Source: Actinomadura sp. K4S16 (GTDB taxonomy: Bacteria > Actinomycetota > Actinomycetes > Streptosporangiales > Streptosporangiaceae). Taken from it: a stretch of DNA of 64,000 bases. The notes below the pieces were generated by a model. The model had not been told where the DNA came from. It saw only the letters and a program-made list of their open reading frames with translations, and did not search any database. Every line of letters starts with the position of its first letter. Position 1 is the first letter of the stretch. Location: positions 124,001 through 188,000 of the forward strand of contig NZ_BDDE01000019.1 in the NCBI RefSeq assembly GCF_008327685.1. The letters run 5' to 3'. The translations under genes were made by a program, and so were the position numbers. This document shows, piece after piece, positions 1 through 7,659 of the stretch.

Positions 1-1
1 G

Positions 2-499
2 GTGAACGGCGTCTCGGCGCAGGACGCGGCCCGGCTCGGCGTGTGCTCGATCCCCGAGGGCCGCGGGATCTTCCCGAACCTGACGGTGCGGGAGAACCTG
101 TGGGCCGCCACCGGAACCGGCGCGAAGCTGGAGGAACTGGAGGAGAAGGCCTATGCCCGCTTCCCGCGCCTCGGCGAGCGCCGCCACCAGCTCGCCGGAT
201 CCATGTCCGGCGGCGAGCAGCAGATGCTCGCGCTGTCCCGGGCGCTCGGCACCGATCCGGCGGTGTTGCTGCTCGACGAGCTGTCCATGGGCCTCGCGCC
301 CATGATCGTCACCCGGATGTACGAGACGGTCGCCGAGCTGGTCGAGGGCGGCCTGTCGGTGCTGGTCGCGGAGCAGTTCGCCCGCGCCGTCCTGCCGATC
401 GCCGACACCGCCGCGCTGATGCTGCACGGGCGCGTGGTGGCGGTCGGCCCGCCCGCCGAGATCGAAGACCGGCTGTCCAGCGACTACCTGGGAGGTTGA
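2..499 (+). CDS. Branched-chain amino-acid-type ABC transporter ATPase (LivF-like), 5' truncated by window edge
   Basis: This is the C-terminal two thirds of a LivF-class ATPase, which powers uptake through a LivHM-type permease at the membrane. The reading frame is already open at the window edge. The first GTG is probably internal, because the Walker A motif lies upstream of the visible part. Visible motifs are the LivF-type IPEGRGIFPNLTVRENL stretch, the ABC signature MSGGEQQMLALSRAL, Walker B AVLLLDELSMGLAP, and the LVAEQ switch with Gln in the H-loop position, as usual for LivF. The stop lies 6 bp before the next gene. Its position just ahead of a steroid side-chain operon suggests import of a related carboxylate, but that is inference; the ligand cannot be read from an ATPase. 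Confidence 0.9.
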   Translation: MNGVSAQDAARLGVCSIPEGRGIFPNLTVRENLWAATGTGAKLEELEEKAYARFPRLGERRHQLAGSMSGGEQQMLALSRALGTDPAVLLLDELSMGLAPMIVTRMYETVAELVEGGLSVLVAEQFARAVLPIADTAALMLHGRVVAVGPPAEIEDRLSSDYLGG

Positions 500-505
500 C
501 CCACC

Positions 506-859
506 ATGCTCACCGAGGAACGACGCCAGCGGTTCAAGGACGACGTCGCGCGGCAGCGCCTCAGGACCGACACGTCCCGCTTCGACGGGGCGGCCCGGAT
601 CGCCGGGCTCCTGGCCATGGTCGCCGGCATCGCCGGGACGTTCGTCGCCTACAACGTCTCGCTCGCCAAGGACGACATGCGGGACGTGGGCTCGCTGCAG
701 ACGCTCGCCGTCGGGTTCCTGGCGGTGACCGTCCTCGGCGCGGCCCTCTACCTGGCCGCCGCCGTCACCCGCGTCCTGCGCCTGTGGCTGCTGCGCCAGC
801 TCGTCGAGCAGCAGTCGCAGGCCGACCAGATCGCCGCCGCGCTGCGCGAGAACCCCTAG
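506..859 (+). CDS. Small membrane protein of unknown function
   Basis: This 117-residue protein belongs to no family I recognise. It has a charged N-terminus, two hydrophobic segments (about residues 31-50 and 65-88) separated by a short acidic loop, and a polar, Gln-rich amphipathic C-terminus. That predicts a two-pass membrane protein with both ends in the cytoplasm. ATG 506 follows a GGAGG at 491-495. The gene lies 6 bp after the LivF-type gene, so the two are probably co-transcribed. It ends just before a strong hairpin, which suggests it is the last gene of the transporter operon. Confidence 0.7.
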   Translation: MLTEERRQRFKDDVARQRLRTDTSRFDGAARIAGLLAMVAGIAGTFVAYNVSLAKDDMRDVGSLQTLAVGFLAVTVLGAALYLAAAVTRVLRLWLLRQLVEQQSQADQIAAALRENP

Positions 860-888
860 CGGCGGCGGGCGGCCCGATTGCTCCCGGT

Positions 889-923
889 CAGCGGGATGTC
901 CGGAGTGCCCGGACATCCCGCTG
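889..923. terminator. 15-bp perfect inverted repeat, probable terminator
   Basis: Arms 889-903 and 909-923 are perfectly complementary (CAGCGGGATGTCCGG and its reverse complement) around a 5-nt loop. It starts 29 bp after the stop of the small membrane protein and 31 bp before the flavin oxidoreductase ATG. No long T-tract follows, which is usual for actinobacterial hairpin terminators. It probably separates the transporter transcript from the catabolic operon. Confidence 0.7.
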
Positions 924-954
924 ATTAACGTCTAGTCCGGATGGAGGACTTCCA

Positions 955-2202
955 ATGAACGACCCGACCCGCCTGCTGGGGGGCGACCCCCCGCACCCCC
1001 CGGCAACCGCCGCGAAGCCCGACGTGTTCGCTCCAGCAAAGCTGGGGCCGATCACGCTGCGGAACCGCACGATCAAGGCGGCGACGTACGAGGGGCTGAC
1101 CAAGGACGGCCAGGTCACCGACGCGCTGATCGACTTCCACGTCCGGCACGCGCGCGGCGGCGTCGGAATGACGACCGTCGCGTACTGCGCGGTCGCGCCG
1201 GAGGGCCGCACCGACCGACGGCAGATCCACTGGCGGGACGAGGCGATGCCCGGCCTGCGCAGGCTGACCGACGCCGTGCACGCGGAGGGAGCGGCCGTCC
1301 AGGCGCAGATCGGGCACGCCGGCCCGGTCGCCAACCCGAAGAGCAACCGGCTCCCCGCGCTCGCGCCCAGCCGCCACTTCCACATGACCACGCAGACCGT
1401 GGCGAGGGCCGCCACGCGCGCGGACCTGGAGCGCGTCGTCGAGGCGCACGGCCGCGCGGGCCGGATGGCGATCGGGGCGGGGTTCGACTCCATCGAGATC
1501 CACATGGGGCACAACTACCTGACCAGCTCGTTCCTCAGCCCCAAGGTCAACCACCGCAAGGACGAGTACGGCGGGTCGCTGGAGAACCGCGCCCGGCTGG
1601 CGCGCGACATCGGCCGCGCCGTCCGCGACGCCGTCGGCGACCGCATCGCGATCACCGCGAAGCTCAACATGGACGACGGCGTGCCCGGCGGGTTCTGGAT
1701 CGACGAGGCCATCCAGGTGGCGCGGTGGCTGGAGGCCGACGGCACGGTCGACGCCCTCCAGATGACCGCCGGCAGCTCCCTGCTCAACCCCATGTACCTG
1801 TTCAGGGGCGAGGCGCCGCTGCACGAGTTCGCCTCCGTCATGAAGCAGCCGACCAAGCTCGGGATCAAGCTGATCGGCAAGCACTTCCTGAAGTCCTACC
1901 CGTACGAGGACCTCTACCTGCTCAGGGACGCCCGGCAGATCCGCGCCGCGGTGAAGCTGCCGATGATCCTGCTGGGCGGCGTCACCGACAAGGCGGGCAT
2001 GGACACCGCGATGGCGGAGGGCTTCCAGTTCGTCGCGATGGCCCGCGCCCTGCTGCGCGAACTCGACCTGATCAACAGGATCAAGGACGAGCCCGAGACC
2101 GGGTCGCTGTGCATCCACTGCAACAAGTGCATGACCGCGATCTACGGCGGCACCCACTGCGTCCTGTCCACCGAGCCGGCCTGGGGTGCCGCGAGTGCGT
2201 GA
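955..2202 (+). CDS. NADH:flavin oxidoreductase / old yellow enzyme family (2,4-dienoyl-CoA reductase-like TIM barrel)
   Basis: The 415-residue protein is an FMN TIM barrel of the OYE family. It starts with the typical FAPAKLGPITLRNRTIKAA segment. It has the barrel signature GFDSIEIHMGHNYLTSSFLSP, the EYGGSLENRARL motif, and a C-terminal CIHCNKCMTAIYGGTHC segment resembling the 4Fe-4S cysteine cluster of 2,4-dienoyl-CoA reductases. Its likely role is reducing an enone or enoyl-CoA intermediate. ATG 955 follows GGAGG at 943-947. It overlaps the FadD17-like gene by 17 bp and heads the catabolic operon. Residues 8-16 are encoded by a GC-rich palindromic repeat also found in the next gene, so the N-terminus looks extended by an insertion. 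Confidence 0.85.
   Translation: MNDPTRLLGGDPPHPPATAAKPDVFAPAKLGPITLRNRTIKAATYEGLTKDGQVTDALIDFHVRHARGGVGMTTVAYCAVAPEGRTDRRQIHWRDEAMPGLRRLTDAVHAEGAAVQAQIGHAGPVANPKSNRLPALAPSRHFHMTTQTVARAATRADLERVVEAHGRAGRMAIGAGFDSIEIHMGHNYLTSSFLSPKVNHRKDEYGGSLENRARLARDIGRAVRDAVGDRIAITAKLNMDDGVPGGFWIDEAIQVARWLEADGTVDALQMTAGSSLLNPMYLFRGEAPLHEFASVMKQPTKLGIKLIGKHFLKSYPYEDLYLLRDARQIRAAVKLPMILLGGVTDKAGMDTAMAEGFQFVAMARALLRELDLINRIKDEPETGSLCIHCNKCMTAIYGGTHCVLSTEPAWGAASA
975..1004. repeat. GC-palindromic repeat element, copy 1 (inside a CDS)
   Basis: The core GGGGGGCGACCCCCC (978-992) is followed by GCACCCCCCGG. Almost the same string recurs at 2360-2386. It is read through in frame near the N-terminus of the flavin oxidoreductase, giving the unusual LLGGDPPHPPA stretch. 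It looks like a small dispersed palindromic element rather than ancestral coding sequence. Confidence 0.6.
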
Positions 2203-3895
2203 CGAGACGATCGCGGCGATGCTGCTGGCCCGGCTGGGCGACGCCCGGCCCGGCCTGCGCAGCCGCGAGCGGACGTGGACCTGGGACGAGGTGGTCCGCG
2301 AGAGCGCGGCCCGCGCGTCCCTGGCCCGCGACCTGCGCTCGGACGGGCCTGTCTCTTGTGGGGGGGCGACCCCCCACTCCCCCCGGAACGGCCCTTTCCA
2401 CATCGGCGTACTCCTGGAGAACGTCCCCGAGTACGTCCTGTGGCTGGGCGCGGCGGCGCTGGGCGGCGCGACGATCGTCGGCATCAACTCCACCCGGACC
2501 GGCGCCTACCTGGAGCAGGAGGTCCGGCACACCGACCTCCAGCTCGTCGTCACCGACCAGGCCGGGCTGAAGCTGCTGGACGGACTCGACATCGGCGTCC
2601 CGCGCGACCGCTTCCTGCTGATCGACGACGACGGCTACCCGGAGCTGGTCGCCGCCCACGCCTGCGAGCCGGAAGCGGACGAGTCGGTCACCCCCGAGAC
2701 GCAGCTCCTGCTGCTGTTCACCTCCGGGACGACCGGCGCCTCCAAGGCGGCGCGCTGCTCGCAGGGGCGGCTCGCCGAGCTCGGCCGCAACAACAGCGCG
2801 AAGTACGACGTCAAGCGCGAGGACGTCAGCTACTGCTCGATGCCGCTGTTCCACGGCAACGCGCTGATAGCGCTCTGGGCGCCGTCGCTGGCAGTCGGGG
2901 CGACCGTCGTCCTGGCGAGGAAGTTCTCCGCGTCCGGGTTCCTGCCGGACGTCCGCCACTACGGCGCGACGTTCTTCACCTACGTCGGCAAGGCGATCGG
3001 CTACGTCCTCGCCACCCCCGAGCGACCGGACGACGCCGACAACACGCTCACCCACGGGTTCGGGACGGAGGCGTCCCCGGAGGACAAGGCCGAGTTCCTG
3101 CGCCGCTTCGGCGCGCGGCTGGTCGAGGGCTACGGGTCCAGCGAGAGCGCGGGCATGATCAAGCGGGATCCGCAGGCGCCGCCGACCGCGCTCGGCCGCC
3201 CCGCCCACGACGGCGTCCGCGTCGTCAATCCCGAGACGCGCGAGACCTGCGCTCCCGCCGTCCTGGACGGGCACGGCCGCGTCACCAACGCCGAGGCCGC
3301 GGTCGGCGAGATCGTCGACGTGCACGGCGCGGCCAGGTTCGAGGGCTACTACAGGAACCTGGAGGCCGACGCCGAGCGGGTCAGGCACGGCTGGTACTGG
3401 ACGGGCGACCTCGGCTACGTCGACGGCGACGGGTTCCTGTACTTCGGCGGCCGGTCCGGCGACTGGATCCGGGTGGACTCGGAGAACATCTCCGCGCTGC
3501 TCACCCAGAACGTCGTCCGCCGCCACCCGAGGATCGTCGACGCGGTCGCGTTCGGCGTGCCCGACCCGCGCTCCGGCGACCAGGTGATGGCGGCGATCGA
3601 GATCCCCGAGGGCGTCGAGTTCGAGGACCTGGACCTGCCCGCGTTCCTGGCCCACCAGGACGACCTCGGCACCAAGGGCGCGCCGCGCTTCGTGCGCGTC
3701 TCGCACGCGCTGCCGACGACCGGGTCGGGAAAGCTCAAGAAGAAGGAGCTGCAGCTCGACGGCTGGCGCACGGCCGACCCCGTGTACCGGTGGGCGGGCC
3801 GGGGCTCTCCGGAGTACGTCCTGATGACCGAGGCGGACAAGGCCGCGCTCCGCGCGGAGTTCACCGCCGCGGGCCGCGGGCGCTTCCTCCCCTGA
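2186..3895 (+). CDS. fadD17: Acyl-CoA synthetase, FadD17-like (steroid side-chain CoA ligase)
   Basis: This is an AMP-forming ligase of the ANL superfamily that would activate a carboxylate as its CoA thioester. It has the P-loop LLFTSGTTGASKA, and its middle part reads very like mycobacterial FadD17: YCSMPLFHGNALIALW, RKFSASGFLPDVRHYGATF, YVGKAIGYVLATPERPDDAD, EGYGSSESAG. It ends with the hinge YWTGDLGYVDGDGFLYFGGR and the PTTGSGKLKKKEL lysine motif. In mycobacteria FadD17 acts on C5/C3 sterol side chains, and the neighbours fit that. GTG 2186 overlaps the previous gene; GTG 2195 is an alternative. Residues about 56-70 are an in-frame insertion carrying the same GC palindrome as the upstream gene. 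Confidence 0.85.
   Translation: MPRVRDETIAAMLLARLGDARPGLRSRERTWTWDEVVRESAARASLARDLRSDGPVSCGGATPHSPRNGPFHIGVLLENVPEYVLWLGAAALGGATIVGINSTRTGAYLEQEVRHTDLQLVVTDQAGLKLLDGLDIGVPRDRFLLIDDDGYPELVAAHACEPEADESVTPETQLLLLFTSGTTGASKAARCSQGRLAELGRNNSAKYDVKREDVSYCSMPLFHGNALIALWAPSLAVGATVVLARKFSASGFLPDVRHYGATFFTYVGKAIGYVLATPERPDDADNTLTHGFGTEASPEDKAEFLRRFGARLVEGYGSSESAGMIKRDPQAPPTALGRPAHDGVRVVNPETRETCAPAVLDGHGRVTNAEAAVGEIVDVHGAARFEGYYRNLEADAERVRHGWYWTGDLGYVDGDGFLYFGGRSGDWIRVDSENISALLTQNVVRRHPRIVDAVAFGVPDPRSGDQVMAAIEIPEGVEFEDLDLPAFLAHQDDLGTKGAPRFVRVSHALPTTGSGKLKKKELQLDGWRTADPVYRWAGRGSPEYVLMTEADKAALRAEFTAAGRGRFLP
2352..2386. repeat. GC-palindromic repeat element, copy 2 (inside fadD17-like CDS)
   Basis: The core GGGGGGGCGACCCCCC (2360-2375) is followed by ACTCCCCCCGG. 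It matches copy 1 at 978-1002 except for one extra G and two substitutions. It forms part of an in-frame insertion of about 45 bp, which interrupts an otherwise conserved segment leading into FHIGVLLENVPEY. Confidence 0.65.
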
Positions 3896-3927
3896 CCGAC
3901 CGCCCCCCTGACCGAGAAAGGGCCTGT

Positions 3928-5091
3928 ATGGATCTGCGTGAGTCCGAGGCGCATCGCGAGTTGCGCGCGGAACTGAGGGCGTACTTCGCGGGCCTGCTGC
4001 CCGCGGACGTGCGCCGCCGCGCCGGCGAGCAGGGCGTGGGCGGCGAGCGGTTCCGCGAGATCGTCAAGATGCTCGGCAACGACGGCTGGCTCGGCTACGG
4101 CTGGCCGGAGGAGTACGGCGGGCAGGGCAGGTCGATCGCCGAGCAGTACGTGTTCTTCGACGAGGTGCAGCGCGCCGGGCTGCCGTTCCCGTTCGTCACC
4201 GTGAACACGGTCGGGCCGACGCTGATGCGCTTCGGCACCGAGGAGCAGAAGCGGACGTACCTGCCCGGGATCCTGTCGGGCGACCTCGTGTTCGCGATCG
4301 GCTACACCGAGCCCGAGGCCGGGACCGACCTCGCGTCGCTGCGCACCCGGGCCGTCCGGGACGGCGACCGGTTCGTCGTCGACGGCAGCAAGGTCTTCAC
4401 CAGCGGCGCCAACACCGCCGACCACATCTGGCTCGCGGCGCGGACGAACCCGGACGCGCCGAAGCACAAGGGCATCTCGATCCTGATCGTCCCGACCGAC
4501 GCCGACGGGTTCTCCTGGAGCCCGATCCAGACGGTCGGCGGGATGGTCGTGACGGCGACGTACTACAACGGCGTCACGGTGCCCGCGTCGTCGGTCGTCG
4601 GCGACGTCGACGGCGGCTGGAACCTGATCACCACGCAGCTCAACCACGAGCGCATCGGGCTCGCCGCGCTCGGCGGCCGGATGATCCGGCTGTGGGAGGA
4701 CGTCCGCGACTGGGCGCGCGAGAACGGCGTGATCGACCTGCCCTGGGTGCGGGCCGACCTCGCGCGCACGCACGCCAGGCTGGAGGCGATGCGGCTGATG
4801 AACTGGAAGATGACGATGGCGGTGGAGGCCGGGACGCTGACCGGCGCGCAGGCCGGCGCCGCCAAGTCCTACGGGACCGAGACGCACATCGACGTCCAGC
4901 GGACGCTGACCGGGATCCTCGGCGCCGCCGGGCGGATCCGCCCCGAGTCGCCGGGCGCCGTGCTGCACGGCCAGATCGAGCAGCTGTCGCGGCAGGGCAT
5001 CGTCAACACCTTCGGCGGCGGCGTCAACGAGGTGCTGCGCGACATGGTCGCCGTCCAGGGGCTGGGTCTGCCGAGGTCGAGGCGGTCATGA
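3928..5091 (+). CDS. chsE2: Acyl-CoA dehydrogenase, FadE29/ChsE2-like subunit
   Basis: The 387-residue protein is a complete acyl-CoA dehydrogenase. It has an N-terminal helical domain (WLGYGWPEEYGGQG), the flavin-proximal motif AIGYTEPEAGTDLASLRTRA, a beta domain, and a C-terminal helical bundle ending FGGGVNEVLRDMVAVQGLGLPR, the FAD/dimer motif of this family. Its length equals that of mycobacterial FadE29. FadE29 pairs with FadE28 in the alpha2beta2 ChsE1-ChsE2 enzyme that dehydrogenates 3-oxo-pregnene-20-carboxyl-CoA. The second dehydrogenase at 6104 would be the partner. ATG 3928 follows GAAAGGG and the stop overlaps the next ATG by 4 bp. Substrate is inferred from operon content. Confidence 0.85.
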   Translation: MDLRESEAHRELRAELRAYFAGLLPADVRRRAGEQGVGGERFREIVKMLGNDGWLGYGWPEEYGGQGRSIAEQYVFFDEVQRAGLPFPFVTVNTVGPTLMRFGTEEQKRTYLPGILSGDLVFAIGYTEPEAGTDLASLRTRAVRDGDRFVVDGSKVFTSGANTADHIWLAARTNPDAPKHKGISILIVPTDADGFSWSPIQTVGGMVVTATYYNGVTVPASSVVGDVDGGWNLITTQLNHERIGLAALGGRMIRLWEDVRDWARENGVIDLPWVRADLARTHARLEAMRLMNWKMTMAVEAGTLTGAQAGAAKSYGTETHIDVQRTLTGILGAAGRIRPESPGAVLHGQIEQLSRQGIVNTFGGGVNEVLRDMVAVQGLGLPRSRRS

Positions 5092-6104
5092 GCGGCGGTG
5101 AGGAGTACGAGGCGCGGCTCCAGGCGTGGGCCGGACGGCCCTACGGCGAGCGGCGGACCGGGCAGGACCCGGTGAACGTCCCCATGATCCGGCACTGGGT
5201 CGAGGCGATGGAGGACGGCAACCCCGTCTACCTGGACGAGGACGCCGCGAAGGCGACCGGCCGCGACGGCGTCGTGGCGCCCGCGTCGATGATGCAGGCG
5301 TGGACGATGCGCGGGTACGCGGCGTCCGTCCGCGACGACCCCGCCGGGCCGGACGAGCTGACCGAGCTGCTGGCCGAGGGCGGCTACACCTCCGTCGTCG
5401 CCACCGACTCGGAGTTCGAGTTCCACCGGGAGCTGGTGCCGGGCGACCGCGTCAGCGTCGAGGAGACCGTCGAGTCGATCTCACCGGAGAAGAGGACCGC
5501 GCTCGGCGCGGGGCGCTTCGTCAGCACGGTCAAGACGTACCGGGACGCGGCCGGCGAGGTCGTCGCCACGCAGCGGTGGCGCCTCCTGCGGTTCCGCCCG
5601 CCCGAGAAGCCCGCCGAGAAGCCCGCCGAGAAGCCCGCCGAGAAGCCCGCCGAGAAGCCGGCGGAGGGGGCGGCCGAGCCGAAGGCGCTGCGGCCGCGAC
5701 CGCCGAACAACCTGGACAACGCGTTCTGGTTCGAGGCGGCGAAGGAGCACCGGCTCGTCATCCAGCGCTGCGCCGACTGCAAGTCGCTGCGGCACCCGCC
5801 GGGCCCGTGCTGCCCGCAGTGCGGCTCGTTCGAGTGGGACACCGTCCAGGCGTCGGGCGAGGGCCACGTCCACAGCTACGTCGTCAACCACCACCCGCGC
5901 CACCCCGCGTTCGAGTACCCGCTGGTCGTCGCCGTGATCGAGCTGGCCGAGGGGACGCGGCTGATCGCGAACATGACCGGGGTCGCGCCGGCGGACGTGG
6001 AGGTCGGCATGCCCGTCGTCCTCGACTGGATCGACCCGGACCCCGACCTCTCCCTGCCGGCGTTCCGCCCGGCCGGACCGCCTCGCAACCCCGAGGAGCG
6101 CTGA
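5088..6104 (+). CDS. chsH2: MaoC-like hydratase fused to DUF35 zinc-ribbon/OB domain, ChsH2-like
   Basis: This 338-residue protein has two domains. Residues 1-165 are a MaoC-type hotdog fold that, in the family, pairs with ChsH1 to hydrate the steroid enoyl-CoA. Residues about 200-338 are a DUF35 module: a rubredoxin-like zinc ribbon (CADCKSL and CCPQCGSFEW), then an OB fold (GHVHSYVVNHHPRHP). In the family DUF35 binds Ltp2 to form the retro-aldolase complex. The linker holds five EKPA repeats (residues 173-192), which is unusual. ATG 5088 overlaps the dehydrogenase stop, and the TGA overlaps the following ATG. The order dehydrogenase-chsH2-dehydrogenase-chsH1-ltp2 is close to the igr operon. 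Confidence 0.87.
   Translation: MSGGEEYEARLQAWAGRPYGERRTGQDPVNVPMIRHWVEAMEDGNPVYLDEDAAKATGRDGVVAPASMMQAWTMRGYAASVRDDPAGPDELTELLAEGGYTSVVATDSEFEFHRELVPGDRVSVEETVESISPEKRTALGAGRFVSTVKTYRDAAGEVVATQRWRLLRFRPPEKPAEKPAEKPAEKPAEKPAEGAAEPKALRPRPPNNLDNAFWFEAAKEHRLVIQRCADCKSLRHPPGPCCPQCGSFEWDTVQASGEGHVHSYVVNHHPRHPAFEYPLVVAVIELAEGTRLIANMTGVAPADVEVGMPVVLDWIDPDPDLSLPAFRPAGPPRNPEER
5604..5663 (+). repeat. Five 12-bp repeats encoding EKPA linker
   Basis: Five head-to-tail copies of GAGAAGCCCGCC (the last with two silent changes) encode Glu-Lys-Pro-Ala between the MaoC and DUF35 domains of the ChsH2-like protein. Near-identical DNA copies suggest recent expansion by slippage. A charged EKP repeat would form an extended, flexible spacer. 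Confidence 0.95.
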
Positions 6105-7168
6105 TGGACTTCACGCTTGGCGAAGAGCTGGAGGCGGTCAGGGACCTGGCCCGGCAGATCTTCACCGACCGCGCCACGCAGGCGCGGATCAGGGACGCCG
6201 AAGGGACCGAGCACGGCTACGACGAGGGCCTGTGGGGCGAGCTGGGCGAGACGGGCCTGCTCGGCGTCGCGCTGCCCGAGTCGGCGGGCGGTGCGGGCCT
6301 CGGCGCCGGCGGCCTGGCCGTCCTGCTGGAGGAGCAGGGGCGCGCCGTCGCCCCCGTCCCGGTCTGGCCGGCCGTCGTCGCCGCCCTCACGCTCGCCGCG
6401 CACGGCGAGGACGTCCCCGCCGGCTTCGTGGACGGGACGTCGCGGCCGACCCTCGCGCTGGAGGAGTTCGCCCCCGCCGACCCCGCGGCGCCGCGGTGCG
6501 CCGCCGCCCAGGACGGCGCGAACTGGCTGCTGACCGGCACGAAGGCCGCCGTCCCGACGCCGTTCGGCGCGAGCCACGTCCTCGTCTCGGCCGCGTCGCC
6601 GGAGGGACCGGGCCTGTTCCTGCTGGAGGCCTCCGCCCCAGGGGTCTCCTGGGAGCGCGCCGAGACCACCAGCCGCGACGTCGCCGGGCACCTGACCCTC
6701 GACGGCGCCCCCGCGCGGGCTCTGCCGGACGGCGCGCTGGCCACGGCGCTGCGGCTGGCCCGCGTCTCCCTCGCCGCCGTCCAGGTCGGCGTCGCGGAGG
6801 GCGCGCTGCGGATGGCCGCCGACTACCTCGCGGGCCGCGAGCAGTTCGGCCGCCCGCTCGCCACCTTCCAGGCCGCGCAGCACCAGCTCGCCGACTGCTT
6901 CATCGAGATCGACGCGCTCCGCGTCTGCCTCTGGCACGCCGTCTCGCTGATCGCCGCCGGGGAGGACGCCGAGACGGCCGTGCTCGTCGCCAAGTGGTGG
7001 TCGGACGAGGGCGGGCTGAACGTCGTCCACCGCGTCCAGCACCTGCACGGCGGCATCGGCGTGGACGTCGACTACCCGGTGCACCGCCACTTCCTGTGGG
7101 GCAAGCAGATCTCCGGGACGCTCGGCGGCGCCTCCTTCGACCTGGAGCTGCTGGGGGCGGCCCTGTGA
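6104..7168 (+). CDS. chsE1: Acyl-CoA dehydrogenase, FadE28/ChsE1-like subunit
   Basis: The 354-residue protein is a shorter, divergent acyl-CoA dehydrogenase of the FadE28 type. It shows LLGVALPESAGGAGLGAGGL and AVLLEEQGRAVAPVPVW in the N-domain. It has a reduced middle domain and a C-terminal bundle with GREQFGRPLATFQAAQHQLAD and HLHGGIGVDVDYPVHRHFLW. It lacks the canonical C-terminal NE-x-x-R motif seen in its partner at 3928. This fits the family pattern, in which two half-active chains make one alpha2beta2 enzyme. ATG 6104 shares a TGATG junction with the chsH2-like gene, so translation is probably coupled. Side-chain dehydrogenation is inferred from the operon. Confidence 0.83.
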   Translation: MDFTLGEELEAVRDLARQIFTDRATQARIRDAEGTEHGYDEGLWGELGETGLLGVALPESAGGAGLGAGGLAVLLEEQGRAVAPVPVWPAVVAALTLAAHGEDVPAGFVDGTSRPTLALEEFAPADPAAPRCAAAQDGANWLLTGTKAAVPTPFGASHVLVSAASPEGPGLFLLEASAPGVSWERAETTSRDVAGHLTLDGAPARALPDGALATALRLARVSLAAVQVGVAEGALRMAADYLAGREQFGRPLATFQAAQHQLADCFIEIDALRVCLWHAVSLIAAGEDAETAVLVAKWWSDEGGLNVVHRVQHLHGGIGVDVDYPVHRHFLWGKQISGTLGGASFDLELLGAAL

Positions 7169-7197
7169 CCGGAGGAGCCGTGACCGGAGGAGCCGTG
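7165..7197 (+). promoter_or_regulatory. Tandemly duplicated ribosome-binding site and GTG start
   Basis: The 15-bp unit GTGACCGGAGGAGCC occurs twice (7165-7179, 7180-7194) and is followed by a third GTGACC. This gives three in-frame GTG codons (7165, 7180, 7195). The second and third each follow GGAGGA. The first GTG overlaps the stop of the preceding gene (GTGA). The last start gives the length closest to mycobacterial ChsH1. Confidence 0.8.
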
Positions 7198-7659
7198 ACC
7201 AGGAACTACGAGGACGTGGCGGTGGGGGAGGAGCTTCCCGAGCTGCGTATCCCGCTGACCCGCACGATGATCGTCGCGACCGCGCTGGCGAGCCGCGACT
7301 ACCAGGACGTCCACCACGACCCGTCGCTCGCCGTCGAGCGCGGCTCCAAGGACGTCTTCATGAACATCCTGACGACCAACGGGCTCGTCGACCGGTACGT
7401 GACGGGCTGGGCTGGGCCGGCCGCCGTCGTGAAGGCCATCAGGATCAGGCTGGGCGCGCCGAACTACCCGGGCGACACGATGGTCCTCACCGGCACCGTC
7501 CAGGCCAAGGACGGCGCCGGCCGCCGGGTGGAGATCGCCGTGCGCGGCGTCAACGCGATCGGCCCGCACGTCACCGGCACCGTCGTGGTCGAGCTGCCCG
7601 CCGCCGGAGCACAGGGCGTCCGGGCACGGACCGTCGAAGCACAGGGGAGCGGCGCATGA
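7195..7659 (+). CDS. chsH1: MaoC-like enoyl-CoA hydratase subunit, ChsH1-like
   Basis: The protein is 154 residues from GTG 7195 (up to 164 from GTG 7165). It is a single hotdog domain very like mycobacterial ChsH1: TALASRDYQDVHHDPSLAVE carries the Asp-x4-His hydratase dyad, followed by GSKDVFMNILTTNGLVDRYV and RLGAPNYPGDTMVLTGTV. In the family ChsH1 supplies the catalytic residues. It pairs with the MaoC half of ChsH2 to hydrate 3-oxo-pregna-4,17-diene-20-carboxyl-CoA. The stop overlaps the ltp2-like ATG (ATGA). The start region is duplicated, so the exact N-terminus is uncertain. Confidence 0.87.
   Translation: MTRNYEDVAVGEELPELRIPLTRTMIVATALASRDYQDVHHDPSLAVERGSKDVFMNILTTNGLVDRYVTGWAGPAAVVKAIRIRLGAPNYPGDTMVLTGTVQAKDGAGRRVEIAVRGVNAIGPHVTGTVVVELPAAGAQGVRARTVEAQGSGA

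Noticed and set aside
43..924. Long plus-strand open frame over the LivF-type and membrane-protein genes
   Set aside because: It is extremely Arg/Pro/Ala-rich and out of frame with two recognisable genes; a high-GC shadow frame.
2275..3927. Possible N-terminal extension of the acyl-CoA dehydrogenase at 3928
   Set aside because: This part lies antiphase to the FadD17-like gene and is Arg/Pro-rich. The dehydrogenase has its own ATG and ribosome-binding site at 3928.
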